DNA from: Micavibrio_C sp965231165 | GTDB lineage: Bacteria > Pseudomonadota > Alphaproteobacteria > Micavibrionales > Micavibrionaceae | DNA length: 64,000 nt | Assembly: GCA_965231165.1 (NCBI GenBank) | Contig: OZ246421.1 | Span: 992,001 to 1,056,000, forward strand | Direction of reading: 5' to 3' | Part shown: positions 43,783 through 51,704 of the stretch, one piece after another | Numbering within the stretch: the stretch's first letter is position 1 | Layout of the letters: each line of letters opens with the position of its first letter | Translations under genes and position numbers: made by a program | The notes under the pieces: model-generated | Told to the model about the DNA's origin: nothing | Database searches by the model: none | What the model saw: only the letters and a program-made list of their open reading frames with translations

Positions 43783-45033
43783 CTACACCCGCACCCCGTA
43801 TAATTTTCCGTCTTCAAAACGGTTGATTTTAATATTGTGCAGATCGCCCTGCTCTGCCGCGAAATCAAGATGCACTTCGGCAAAATGCTCGGTGCGACCC
43901 ACGCCGTTTTGCTCGACGATCACCTGACGCGCACCGTCCAGATGTTCCCGCATGAATTTCTCCAATTGTCTGTCACCCAGTTCACGCAGGCGGGCGGCGC
44001 GTTCCTTGCGCACGGGCGGCGCTACCTGTGGCATGCGGGCAGCGGGCGTACCTTCGCGTTCAGAATACGGGAACACATGCAGGAAAGTCAGGTCGCACTC
44101 CTCGACAATTTTCAGCGTGTTGACAAACATCTCTTCGGTTTCCGTCGGGAACCCGGCGATGATATCGGCACCGAAGGCCATATCCGGACGCAAAGCGCGG
44201 GCTTTCTTGCAAACATCAATCACGTCCTGACGCAGATGGCGGCGTTTCATGCGCTTCAGGATCATATCGTCGCCCGCCTGCAGGCTTAAATGCAGGTGCG
44301 GCATCAAACGCGGTTCGTGTTCGATCAGGTGCCAGAGGTCATCATCAATCTCTACCGGATCAAGCGAGGACAGCCGCACACGCGGCAATTCCGGCACCAG
44401 CGCCAGCACACGGCGGATCATCTGCCCCAATGTCGGCTTGCCCGGCAGATCGTGGCCATACGATGTAACATCCACACCTGTGAAAACAATTTCTTTATAG
44501 CCTGCCTTCACAAGGTGCTGCACCTGTTCGGCAATCACGCCGATGGCGACAGAGCGTGAATTGCCACGGCCATAAGGAATAATACAGAACGTACAGCGAT
44601 GGTCACAGCCGTTTTGTACCTGCAAGAAAGCGCGTGTATGGCCTTCAAAGCCATCGACCAGATGGCTCGCGGTTTCTTTCACAGCCATGATGTCGTTGAC
44701 GAGAATTTTTTCTTCCGGTGGCGCGCCCCATGTTTCAGCCTTCAACTTCAGGTCGTTGCCAATCACCTGATCGACCTCAGGCATGCCACCGAAACCCTTG
44801 GGATCAATCTGCGCAGCGCAACCGGTGACAATAATACGTGCATCCGGATTTTCACGGCGCGCGCGGCGGATCGCCTGCTTGGCCTGACGCTCGGCTTCCT
44901 TGGTCACGGAACAGGTATTGAAGATGATCGCGTTTTCGATGCCCGCGTTTTTGGCATGCGCGCGCATGACCTCCGACTCATAGGTATTGAGGCGGCAGCC
45001 GAACGTCACCAGTTGCGGATCTTTTTCTGTCAT
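43783..45033 (-). CDS. mtaB: tRNA (N6-threonylcarbamoyladenosine(37)-C2)-methylthiotransferase MtaB
   Basis: Radical-SAM enzyme that makes ms2t6A37 in ANN-decoding tRNAs. 416 aa. An N-terminal UPF0004 domain begins VTFGCRLNTYESEVM with its cluster cysteines (also FNTCSVT and VTGCAAQ). The radical-SAM motif is in NGCDHRCTFCIIPYGRG, and a C-terminal TRAM-like region ends the protein. GCRLN at the start distinguishes MtaB from MiaB (GCQMN). Confidence 0.94.
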   Translation of the reverse strand: MTEKDPQLVTFGCRLNTYESEVMRAHAKNAGIENAIIFNTCSVTKEAERQAKQAIRRARRENPDARIIVTGCAAQIDPKGFGGMPEVDQVIGNDLKLKAETWGAPPEEKILVNDIMAVKETASHLVDGFEGHTRAFLQVQNGCDHRCTFCIIPYGRGNSRSVAIGVIAEQVQHLVKAGYKEIVFTGVDVTSYGHDLPGKPTLGQMIRRVLALVPELPRVRLSSLDPVEIDDDLWHLIEHEPRLMPHLHLSLQAGDDMILKRMKRRHLRQDVIDVCKKARALRPDMAFGADIIAGFPTETEEMFVNTLKIVEECDLTFLHVFPYSEREGTPAARMPQVAPPVRKERAARLRELGDRQLEKFMREHLDGARQVIVEQNGVGRTEHFAEVHLDFAAEQGDLHNIKINRFEDGKLYGVRV

Positions 45034-45190
45034 GGCGGCATCATATTTCAGGATTCTGTCAAAGCCAACATTTTTGAAACACTCGGGCGCGAAATCTTCA
45101 CCTTCCCGACCCGGAATAAGCGTCTTTGCCCCCTATTCTTTCAGTCAGGGTCATCTTTTCCAGCCCTTTCCCAAGGAAGGCGTACCGCGC

Positions 45191-45457
45191 ATGTTCATTG
45201 ACCACCCGGATATCCATTTTGCCCGCCTGTTCGAAAGCACAGGCCCGCAGGGACTTCCGCGCCGTATTCTGCTGCTTGAAACCCACATCACGCTGGCGGC
45301 AGCCCATAAACTGCATCAGGACAAGCGATCACGAAATCTGGTGGGTTATCTTGAATATCTGCACAGGCTTACCGATGAAGGTTTTATCTCTTGCGACGCC
45401 ATCGCCCTTCGTGATGTCCATGGCCGTACCTATATGCATTGCGGCCTCAACGCTTGA
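45191..45457 (+). CDS. Small hypothetical protein, paralogue A
   Basis: An 88-aa protein from ATG 45191 (MFIDHPDIHFARLF), preceded by CAAGGAAGG. It is a diverged relative of the next small gene: both have I-L-x-L-E-T-x-I-x-L followed by a helix containing YL..L.RL and an (I/V).(L/I)R(D/N)V end. Soluble, no known family. It is divergent from mtaB with about 150 bases between starts. Confidence 0.65.
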   Translation: MFIDHPDIHFARLFESTGPQGLPRRILLLETHITLAAAHKLHQDKRSRNLVGYLEYLHRLTDEGFISCDAIALRDVHGRTYMHCGLNA

Positions 45458-45500
45458 ATTTCTGCTTCTAGAAAAAATCAACAACAAGGAGGGAAATAGC

Positions 45501-45779
45501 ATGTCTATTAACAAACACCCCCATATCTCGGCGCTGCACATGGTGCGGCGTCACGACAAACACACAGGTAAGGAAGAAAAAATACTGGTGCTGGAGACTG
45601 ATATTAAGCTGCCACGCGCCGGACAGGAATGCGACGACGTCAATCTGTATATGGTACTAAGCCAGCTGGAACGCCTGCGGCATGATGTGGAAAGCATCTA
45701 CGGCAAATTTCAAATCGTCGAAATCCGCAATGTCAACGATAACGATGAAAAACGAGAAGACGAACATACGCTGCATTAA
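45501..45779 (+). CDS. Small hypothetical protein, paralogue B
   Basis: A 92-aa protein with an excellent ribosome site (AAGGAGGG, eight bases before ATG). It begins MSINKHPHISALHMVRRHD, has the shared EKILVLETDIKLPRAG strand and a helix VLSQLERLRHDVESIYG, and ends in a charged tail. A tandem paralogue of the preceding gene. Six bases separate its stop from the end of the convergent dapF. Confidence 0.7.
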   Translation: MSINKHPHISALHMVRRHDKHTGKEEKILVLETDIKLPRAGQECDDVNLYMVLSQLERLRHDVESIYGKFQIVEIRNVNDNDEKREDEHTLH

Positions 45780-45785
45780 GGCATA

Positions 45786-46616
45786 TCAGGCGGCTTTGAA
45801 AACGCCCTGATATACTTCCGTGGCCGGGCCGGTCATCAGGATGTGATTGTCGTCGGCGCGCCATTCCATGAACAGGCTGCCGCCATCCAGCACGACTTCG
45901 GCCTTGCGTCCGGTCAGGCCACGGCGTGCGGCGGCAACGATTGTGGCACAGGCACCGGAACCGCAGGCCTGCGTCACGCCCGTGCCGCGTTCCCAGACAC
46001 GTACGCGAATTTTTTCCGGCGATATAATCTGCGCGAATTCGACATTCGTGCGCTGTGGGAACAGCACATGGTTTTCAACTTCCGGCCCCAGCTTTTCAAG
46101 ATCAACACGGGCGACGTCATCAACAAAGAAAATCGTATGGGGATTGCCGACATTGACGGCCACAGGCTCCGTCATCGCCTGACGTCCATGCAGAATACCC
46201 AGATTAAGCGTATCGCATTCCTGCGACAGCGGAATGTCCTGCCATTTGGTGCGCGGCTCGCCCATATCAACCTGAATCATGCCGCCTGCGACCACGCGAC
46301 TGGGCAACAGGCCCGACACGGTTTCAATCACACAGTGATCGGTGCCTTTTTGCTTCATATAAAGCGCCGCCACGCAGCGTGTACCGTTGCCGCAAGCCCC
46401 CGCTTCCGAGCCATCGGGGTTATAGATGCGCATAAACAGATCGGCCTTCGGATTGACGGGCTTTTCCATCACCAGCACCTGATCGCAGCCCACGCCACGG
46501 CGGCGGTCGGCGATTACTAATACCTGTTCGGGCGTTACCGTGCCGCCTGATTTTGTCAGGTCGATCACGGCAAAATCGTTTCCCAGCCCGTGCATTTTTA
46601 TGAATTCGGTCGGCAT
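45786..46616 (-). CDS. dapF: Diaminopimelate epimerase
   Basis: A 276-aa enzyme that converts LL- to meso-diaminopimelate for lysine and peptidoglycan. The two catalytic cysteines are visible in AGACGNGTRC and in TQACGSGACA, with MHGLGNDFAVID at the N-terminus and NVGNPHTIFFV in the middle. Divergent from ffh, with 212 bases between the starts. Confidence 0.96.
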   Translation of the reverse strand: MPTEFIKMHGLGNDFAVIDLTKSGGTVTPEQVLVIADRRRGVGCDQVLVMEKPVNPKADLFMRIYNPDGSEAGACGNGTRCVAALYMKQKGTDHCVIETVSGLLPSRVVAGGMIQVDMGEPRTKWQDIPLSQECDTLNLGILHGRQAMTEPVAVNVGNPHTIFFVDDVARVDLEKLGPEVENHVLFPQRTNVEFAQIISPEKIRVRVWERGTGVTQACGSGACATIVAAARRGLTGRKAEVVLDGGSLFMEWRADDNHILMTGPATEVYQGVFKAA

Positions 46617-46828
46617 TGATACCTCAGCATTAGAAAAAACCCTTCATTATCAGCAATATAGGGGGAAATTCCGAAAAAAGAAAGCGCCGGGTTTTCCTTG
46701 ACTTCCGCGCCCTAACCCTCTAATTTCCCATCAAATTTCACGAACACTGTCGTTATTTCAGTGCTTTCGGGTACACCGCAGTCGGCGAACTTACGCTCAC
46801 TGCGGCACAAATGTTTTTGAGGATTTTG

Positions 46829-48283
46829 ATGTTCGAAAGCTTAGGTCAAAAGCTTGGCAAAGTATTCACCGGGCTGCGCGGTAAAGGCAGCCTGAAGGAA
46901 GAAGATGTTGCGGACGCGATGCGCGAGATCCGCGTGGCGCTGCTTGAGGCTGACGTCGCCCTGCCTGTCGTCAAGACCTTCATCGAAAACGTAAAGGCCA
47001 AAGCGGTCGGTCAGGAAGTTATTGCTTCCGTTACCCCGGCGCAGCAAGTTGTCAAAATCGTTCATGATGCCCTCGTCGAAATGCTGGGCAGTGAAACGTC
47101 GAACCTGAATTTCACCACCCCGCCTTCGATCTACCTGATGGTCGGTTTGCAGGGTTCCGGTAAAACCACCAGCACGGCGAAAATCGCCCGTATGCTGACC
47201 GAGAAACAGCGCCAGAAAGTGCTGATGGCCTCGCTCGACGTGTACCGCCCCGCTGCGCAGGAACAACTGCGCCAGCTAGGTGAGCAAACAGGCATCGCCA
47301 CATTGCCGATCGTGCAGGGTGAAAAACCGGAAGCGATTACCAAGCGCGCACTGGAAGCCGGTCGCCTTGAAGGCTTCGACGTCGTTATCCTCGATACCGC
47401 TGGCCGTCTGGCGATTGACGAAGAGATGATGGCCGAAGTCGCCATGGTGCGTGATCTCGCCAAGCCCGTTGAGACATTGCTGGTCGCCGATGCGATGACC
47501 GGGCAAGACGCCGTCAACGTCGCCAAAGCGTTCGAAGATAAAGTCGGCCTGACCGGTATTATCCTGACCCGTGTTGACGGCGATGCCCGTGGCGGTGCGG
47601 CGCTGTCGATGAAGGCCATCACCGGTAAGCCGGTGAAGTTCCTCGGCACGGGTGAGAAATCAGACGCGCTGGAGCCGTTCCACCCCGACCGTATCGCGGG
47701 CCGTATCCTCGGCATGGGCGATGTTGTTTCCCTCGTTGAAAAGGCGATTGAAACCGTCGATCAGAACGAAGCCGAAGAAATGGCGCGCAAGTTCCAGAAA
47801 GGCCAGTTCGATTTCAACGACCTGCTGATGCAAATGCGCCAGATGAATAAAATGGGCGGCGTCTCCAGCCTCGTGAAGATGCTCCCCGGTCTGGGTGATA
47901 TGGCGGCCAAGCTGGAAGAAGCCAATATCGATGACAGCGTTATCAAACGTCAGGAAGCGATCATCCTGTCAATGACCAAACTGGAACGTACCAAACCGGA
48001 AATACTCAATGCGTCACGCAAGCGCCGCATCGCCGAAGGTTGCGGCATGACCGTGCAGGACGTGAACAAGCTCTACAAGCAATTGCAACAGATGCAGACC
48101 ATGATGAAGCGCATGAAGAAAATGGGCATGGGAAAAATGGCGGGCATGATGCAAGGCATGATGAACGACAAGGACAAAGAAATTATGTCCGAACGCATGG
48201 AAGCGAACGGCATAAAAGGTTTTTCAGGGGGGATGCCCGGCGCTGATTTGCTCGGCGCCAATCCGTTCCTGAAGAAAAGATAA
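46829..48283 (+). CDS. ffh: Signal recognition particle protein Ffh
   Basis: SRP54 GTPase; 484 aa from ATG 46829 (MFESLGQKLG), which follows GAGGATTTTG. The NG domain shows P loop GLQGSGKT (106-113), DTAGRLAIDEEMM and TRVDGDARGG. The methionine-rich M domain (about 330-450) contains the helix QTMMKRMKKMGMGKM that binds signal peptides and 4.5S RNA. rpsP follows directly, a common order (ffh-rpsP-rimM-trmD-rplS) in alphaproteobacteria. Confidence 0.96.
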   Translation: MFESLGQKLGKVFTGLRGKGSLKEEDVADAMREIRVALLEADVALPVVKTFIENVKAKAVGQEVIASVTPAQQVVKIVHDALVEMLGSETSNLNFTTPPSIYLMVGLQGSGKTTSTAKIARMLTEKQRQKVLMASLDVYRPAAQEQLRQLGEQTGIATLPIVQGEKPEAITKRALEAGRLEGFDVVILDTAGRLAIDEEMMAEVAMVRDLAKPVETLLVADAMTGQDAVNVAKAFEDKVGLTGIILTRVDGDARGGAALSMKAITGKPVKFLGTGEKSDALEPFHPDRIAGRILGMGDVVSLVEKAIETVDQNEAEEMARKFQKGQFDFNDLLMQMRQMNKMGGVSSLVKMLPGLGDMAAKLEEANIDDSVIKRQEAIILSMTKLERTKPEILNASRKRRIAEGCGMTVQDVNKLYKQLQQMQTMMKRMKKMGMGKMAGMMQGMMNDKDKEIMSERMEANGIKGFSGGMPGADLLGANPFLKKR

Positions 48284-48318
48284 TTGGTTTAACTAAAGGC
48301 TACTTAAGGAGAAAACAA

Positions 48319-48768
48319 ATGGCCCTCAAACTGAGAATGTCCCGTCAAGGACGCAAAAACCTGGCTTTCTATCACATCGTCGTGGCTGACAGCCGCGCCG
48401 CCCGTGACGGCAAGTTCGTTGAAAAAGTAGGCATTTACGACCCGCGCCTGCCGCAGGATAACGACAAGCGCGTTGTTCTGAATGCTGAACGTGTAAAATA
48501 CTGGCTGGGCCAAGGCGCTCAACCGTCCGAACGCGTTGCGATTTTCCTGGGTAAAGCGGGTCTGGCTGCGATGCCTGCCCAATTCAACCGCCCGAAAAAA
48601 TCGGCACCGAAAGCGAAAACCGTTGCTCGTCTGGAAGAAAAAGCTGCGAAAAAAGCTGCTGCTGAAGAAGCCGCCGCCGCTGCCGCTGCTGCTCCGAAAG
48701 AAGAGCCTGTTGTAGAAGCTCCGGTTGAAGTTGCTGCAGAAGCACCTGCTGAAACAACGGCAGAATAA
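48319..48768 (+). CDS. rpsP: 30S ribosomal protein S16
   Basis: A 149-aa S16. The family core (about 1-85) is MALKLRMSRQGRKNLAFYHIVVADSRAARDG and so on. The residues 95-149 form an Ala/Glu/Lys/Pro-rich tail, well beyond the usual 80-90 aa; tails of this sort occur in alphaproteobacterial S16 and are probably disordered. AAGGAGAAAACAA precedes the ATG. The DUF559 repeat cassette starts 18 bases after its stop. Confidence 0.95.
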   Translation: MALKLRMSRQGRKNLAFYHIVVADSRAARDGKFVEKVGIYDPRLPQDNDKRVVLNAERVKYWLGQGAQPSERVAIFLGKAGLAAMPAQFNRPKKSAPKAKTVARLEEKAAKKAAAEEAAAAAAAAPKEEPVVEAPVEVAAEAPAETTAE

Positions 48769-48785
48769 TAGATACACCTTTACCC

Positions 48786-48832
48786 CCCTCTCCCTCCGGG
48801 AGAGGGTCGGGGTGAGGGGAAAGCAGAATGAA
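48786..48832 (+). repeat. CCCTCTCCC repeat, left direct copy
   Basis: 47 nt with inner hairpin CCCTCTCCC/GGGAGAGGG. It also contains an ATG at 48828 whose frame ends after 14 codons, one nucleotide out of frame with the DUF559 domain. Confidence 0.88.
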
Positions 48833-48834
48833 TA

Positions 48835-49785
48835 TTGGGCAATCAAAAACCACCCACAGGCCCTATTCTTGAGAACGCTCGCGACTTGCGGCAAGCCCTA
48901 ACGGATGCCGAAAAATTAGTGTGGGGCAAGTTACGTGACCGTCGTTTTGAAAACCTGAAATTCAGACGACAACATCCTATACCACCCTACATAGCCGACT
49001 TCTTTTGTGAAGAATTGAAGTTGATTATCGAGCTTGATGGCGGGCAGCATTCCGAAGATTCTGATCGTATCAGAACTAACTTTCTTCAGAATCATGACTA
49101 TCGCGTATTACGTTTCTGGAACAACGATGTGCTTACAAACATTGAAGGCGTGATGACAAAAATCAAAGAAGAAACAGACTCCCTCTCCCCCCGGGAGAGG
49201 GCTGGGATGAGGGGAAAGCAGAATGAACTTTCTCAGCAAACACCCCCTCACCCTAACCCTCTCCCGAAGGGAGAGGGAACAAGAAGGATCTGCCTCGGCG
49301 AAATATCCACGGCACATGGCGTACGCGGGCTGGTGCGTATCCGTATCTACGGGGATGATCCCCAGGCTCTCACAAAACACGGCCCCCTCTTCACTTCCGA
49401 AAACGGTGACAAAACGATCACCGTCAAAATGAAGAACGCGGCCAATAAATTCTGGATTGCGGAGATTGAGGGCGTTGCCGACCGCGACAAGGCCGAAGCC
49501 CTGCGCGGCACCAAGCTCTGGATCGAACGCGACAAATTGCCCGAACCAGAGGGCGATGATGAATTTTATTATGAAGACCTGATCGGCATGACCGTCAAAA
49601 CCGCCGCTGATGGCGATGTTGGCATTGTCGTGGCAGTTGAGAATTTTGGTGCTAGCGACCTGCTGGAAGTCAAACCGCCGGTAGGCCCGACATTCTATCT
49701 GCCCTATGCCGATGAATATATCGTCGAGGTCAATCTGCCCGCCAAAACCATCACCGCCAAAATCCCCGAAGGGTTACGGGACTAA
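48835..49785 (+). CDS. rimM: DUF559 endonuclease domain fused to 16S rRNA processing protein RimM
   Basis: A 316-aa open frame with two parts. Residues about 2-116 are a DUF559 (Vsr-like, PD-(D/E)XK) domain: LTDAEKLVWGKLRD, FRRQHPIPPYIADFF, and the catalytic-type IIELDGGQHSE and YRVLRFWNNDV. Residues about 117-150 are repeat-encoded (TPPHPNPLPKGEG). Residues 151-316 are RimM, which assists 30S maturation by binding S19: RRICLGEISTAHGVRGLVRIRIY and the PRC-barrel end YLPYADEYIVEV. The frame starts at TTG 48835; RimM alone can start at ATG 49207. Whether the fusion or a RimM of about 192 aa is made is open. Confidence 0.85.
   Translation: MGNQKPPTGPILENARDLRQALTDAEKLVWGKLRDRRFENLKFRRQHPIPPYIADFFCEELKLIIELDGGQHSEDSDRIRTNFLQNHDYRVLRFWNNDVLTNIEGVMTKIKEETDSLSPRERAGMRGKQNELSQQTPPHPNPLPKGEGTRRICLGEISTAHGVRGLVRIRIYGDDPQALTKHGPLFTSENGDKTITVKMKNAANKFWIAEIEGVADRDKAEALRGTKLWIERDKLPEPEGDDEFYYEDLIGMTVKTAADGDVGIVVAVENFGASDLLEVKPPVGPTFYLPYADEYIVEVNLPAKTITAKIPEGLRD
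49181..49227 (+). repeat. CCCTCTCCC repeat, right direct copy
   Basis: 47 nt, matching the left copy at all but four positions. It contains GGGAGAGGGCTGGGATG: a purine-rich run before ATG 49207, which is in frame with RimM. Confidence 0.88.
49193..49209 (+). promoter_or_regulatory. Repeat-derived ribosome binding site and start for RimM
   Basis: GGGAGAGGG at 49193-49201 sits five bases before ATG 49207, in the RimM frame. No other in-frame ATG or GTG lies between here and the conserved RimM start region (about 49290), so this is the most likely RimM start if it is not made as a fusion. Confidence 0.5.
49244..49277 (-). repeat. CCCTCTCCC repeat, inverted copy
   Basis: CCCCTCACCCTAACCCTCTC followed by CCGAAGGGAGAGGG, the reverse complement of the core of the two direct copies. 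It encodes the HPNPLPKGEG peptide in the RimM frame. Confidence 0.85.
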
Positions 49786-50486
49786 TGGGCTGGCACGTCA
49801 ATCTTCTCACGCTGTTTCCTGAAATGTTCCCCGGCCCTTTGGGTCAGACCATTGCCGGACGCGCACTGGAAAAAGGCCTGTGGTCTTTCAACGCCGTAAA
49901 TATCCGCGACTTCGCCGAGGACAAGCACAAGACCGTCGATGACACACCGTTCGGCGGCGGCGCGGGCATGGTGATGCGCGCCGATATCATCGAGAAAGCC
50001 CTGCTGTCCCTGCCCTCAACTGGCCGTCATATATATATGAGCCCGCGTGGTCGTGTTCTGAACCAGCGCATGGTGGAAGATTTATCACAAGCCGATGGCC
50101 TGACTATCCTGTGTGGCCGTTATGAAGGCGTCGATCAGCGCGTACTGGATGCCTATGATTTTGAAGAAGTCAGCATTGGTGATTACGTTCTATCGGGCGG
50201 CGAACCGGCGGCGATGATTATGATGGATGCCTGTATCCGTCTGTTGCCCGGCGTAATGGGCAATGACGAAACACCGTCAGAGGAAAGTTTTTCGACGGGT
50301 GCCGATGGATTGCTGGAATATCCGCATTACACCCGCCCCGCCGAATGGACAACGGCTGATGGCCGCATATTCACCGTGCCGGAAATCCTGCGCTCCGGCG
50401 ATCACGGCAAAGTTGCCAAGTGGCGGAAAGAACAAAGCGCGCAGCTTACCGCTGCGCGCCGTCCTGATCTTCTGAAGAAGAAGTAA
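49785..50486 (+). CDS. trmD: tRNA (guanine-N1)-methyltransferase TrmD
   Basis: Methylates G37 of tRNAs with a trefoil-knot SAM site. 233 aa: WHVNLLTLFPEMFPGPLG at the start, GGGAGMVMRADI, knot motif LCGRYEGVDQRVLD and IGDYVLSGGEPA. The ATG shares one base with the RimM stop, so translation is coupled. An antisense lipoprotein gene now separates it from rplS. Confidence 0.96.
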   Translation: MGWHVNLLTLFPEMFPGPLGQTIAGRALEKGLWSFNAVNIRDFAEDKHKTVDDTPFGGGAGMVMRADIIEKALLSLPSTGRHIYMSPRGRVLNQRMVEDLSQADGLTILCGRYEGVDQRVLDAYDFEEVSIGDYVLSGGEPAAMIMMDACIRLLPGVMGNDETPSEESFSTGADGLLEYPHYTRPAEWTTADGRIFTVPEILRSGDHGKVAKWRKEQSAQLTAARRPDLLKKK

Positions 50487-50492
50487 ACTCTC

Positions 50493-50936
50493 TTACAGGC
50501 CCACTCTCGCCAGACCTTGTTTCACACCTTCTGAAATCACCTGAATTTCCTGTTTTGATTCAGCCGGAGCTGCTTTTTCAAGGGCATCAAAACATTCTTT
50601 GACATCGGTGGCCTGAACCTGCAGTTGCACATCGAAGTTGTTCGGCACATCATCACCAATGGGCTGCATGCATGCATTGATCAGGCTGTCTGCCAAATTC
50701 AGATCTTTGCGCACAAGCTGGGCCAGCACACTCATGGCTTGGTTGGCTGCCTCAGCAAAGCATTCGCTTTTTTGTTTATCTATCGGGTTGGCCGGGCACT
50801 TAGCCGCCATCGCGAAGTTCATCGGGTTTTGGGAGGCTTCTGCAGAAAGATCCTGCTGATTATCGCATCCTGTCTGCGTCAGCGCGGCGACCCCCGCCAG
50901 ACCGAAAGCAGCAAATACACGTTTGATTGAAGTCAT
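50493..50936 (-). CDS. Small cysteine-containing lipoprotein, unknown
   Basis: A 147-aa exported protein from ATG 50936 (MTSIKRVFAAFGLAGVAALTQTGC). The lipobox TQTGC is imperfect but plausible. The mature part has three or four further cysteines (KCPAN, SECF, NACMQ, KECF) and is mostly helical. No family recognised. Its antisense orientation between trmD and rplS splits a normally co-directional ribosomal cluster, but leaves both genes intact. Confidence 0.7.
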   Translation of the reverse strand: MTSIKRVFAAFGLAGVAALTQTGCDNQQDLSAEASQNPMNFAMAAKCPANPIDKQKSECFAEAANQAMSVLAQLVRKDLNLADSLINACMQPIGDDVPNNFDVQLQVQATDVKECFDALEKAAPAESKQEIQVISEGVKQGLARVGL

Positions 50937-51141
50937 TTTCACACCCTCTTGGGAAAACATTTTTACATAACGACAAAAACATACCCCCTTTCTCCTGAAT
51001 TTGCAAATAATTCTTGCCTAAAAACGGCAGAAAGGTTAGAAAATCGCCTGTCTGGACAGGTGTCTAGGCAACCCATGAAAAATATAACCGAACCGCCGGG
51101 GCCATGCCCTGATACCGGGTTCACTAAAAAGGGCTAACACT

Positions 51142-51552
51142 ATGAATACTTTGCAAAAATTCGAAGCTAAACAGCTTCTGAAATACGCTGACAAAAAGAT
51201 CCCCAATTTCACCTCCGGCGACACGGTTAAAGTAAACGTGCTCGTTCGTGAAGGCACAGGCGACGCCGCCCGTGAACGCGTTCAGGTTTATGAAGGCGTC
51301 TGCATCGCGCGTGGCGGCCATGGCATCAACGCCAGCTTCACCGTCCGCAAGATCAGCTACGGCGAAGGCGTCGAGCGCGTATTCCCGCTCTACAGCCCGC
51401 GTATCGAAAGCGTCGAACTGGTGCGCCGCGGCTCCGTACGCCGTGCGAAACTGTACTATCTGCGTGACCGTCGCGGTAAATCCGCCCGTATCGCCGAGAA
51501 AACAGGCGGCTGGGCAGCCAACGAAGACGCCCGCAACGAAGGTAAGGAATAA
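51142..51552 (+). CDS. rplS: 50S ribosomal protein L19
   Basis: A 136-aa L19 at the 30S-50S interface. Typical sequence: FTSGDTVKVNVLVREG, QVYEGVCIARGGHGINASFTVRKISYGEGVERVFPLYSPRIESVELVRRG and KLYYLRDRRGKSARI. It is separated from trmD by an antisense gene and about 200 bases, so it probably has its own promoter in 50961-51141. A strong terminator follows. Confidence 0.97.
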   Translation: MNTLQKFEAKQLLKYADKKIPNFTSGDTVKVNVLVREGTGDAARERVQVYEGVCIARGGHGINASFTVRKISYGEGVERVFPLYSPRIESVELVRRGSVRRAKLYYLRDRRGKSARIAEKTGGWAANEDARNEGKE

Positions 51553-51575
51553 TCTTTTCCCCTCGTCCAGAATTC

Positions 51576-51607
51576 AAAAAAGCGCAGTTAATACTGCGCT
51601 TTTTTTA
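51576..51607 (+). terminator. Terminator after rplS
   Basis: Stem AAAAAAGCGCAGT / ACTGCGCTTTTTT with loop TAAT and T tract, 24 bases after the stop codon. Confidence 0.92.
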
Positions 51608-51613
51608 TTTCTT

Positions 51614-51693
51614 GTCATCCTGAGCGCCAGCGAAAGATCTCAAACATAGACCAACCGTGCCGAGATCCTTCGGGCTAAAGCCCTCAGGATGAC
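51614..51693. repeat. GTCAT...ATGAC repeat, CCTGAG subtype
   Basis: An 80-bp element: GTCATCCTGAG at the left, CTCAGGATGAC at the right, with inner AAGATCTC / GAGATCCTT. It lies just after the rplS terminator. Confidence 0.88.
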
Positions 51694-51704
51694 AGTTATC
51701 TTGA

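Larger units (their letters stand above)
48786..49277. mobile_element. DUF559 repeat cassette inserted between rpsP and rimM
   Basis: A unit with direct repeats of 47 nt at 48786-48832 and 49181-49227 (four mismatches), 395 bases apart. Each repeat contains a CCCTCTCCC / GGGAGAGGG hairpin and ends GAGGGGAAAGCAGAATGAA, identical for 19 bases. Between them is a DUF559 open frame. A third, inverted copy (49244-49277) follows, so the right end is a large palindrome. The layout looks like a small mobile cassette. Transposition is inferred, not shown. Confidence 0.75.

Noticed and set aside
46776..46805. Candidate 4.5S RNA or attenuator in front of ffh.
   Set aside because: Only a 7-bp stem (CCGCAGT/ACTGCGG) and no GGAA tetraloop or SRP RNA core.
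48786..49277. CRISPR array interpretation for the CCCTCTCCC repeats.
   Set aside because: Only two direct copies 395 bases apart with a coding sequence between them and no cas genes; spacing and size do not fit.
49223..49432. Start of RimM at ATG 49223 in the right repeat.
   Set aside because: That ATG is in another frame and gives an unrelated 69-aa shadow; the RimM frame uses ATG 49207 or the fusion.
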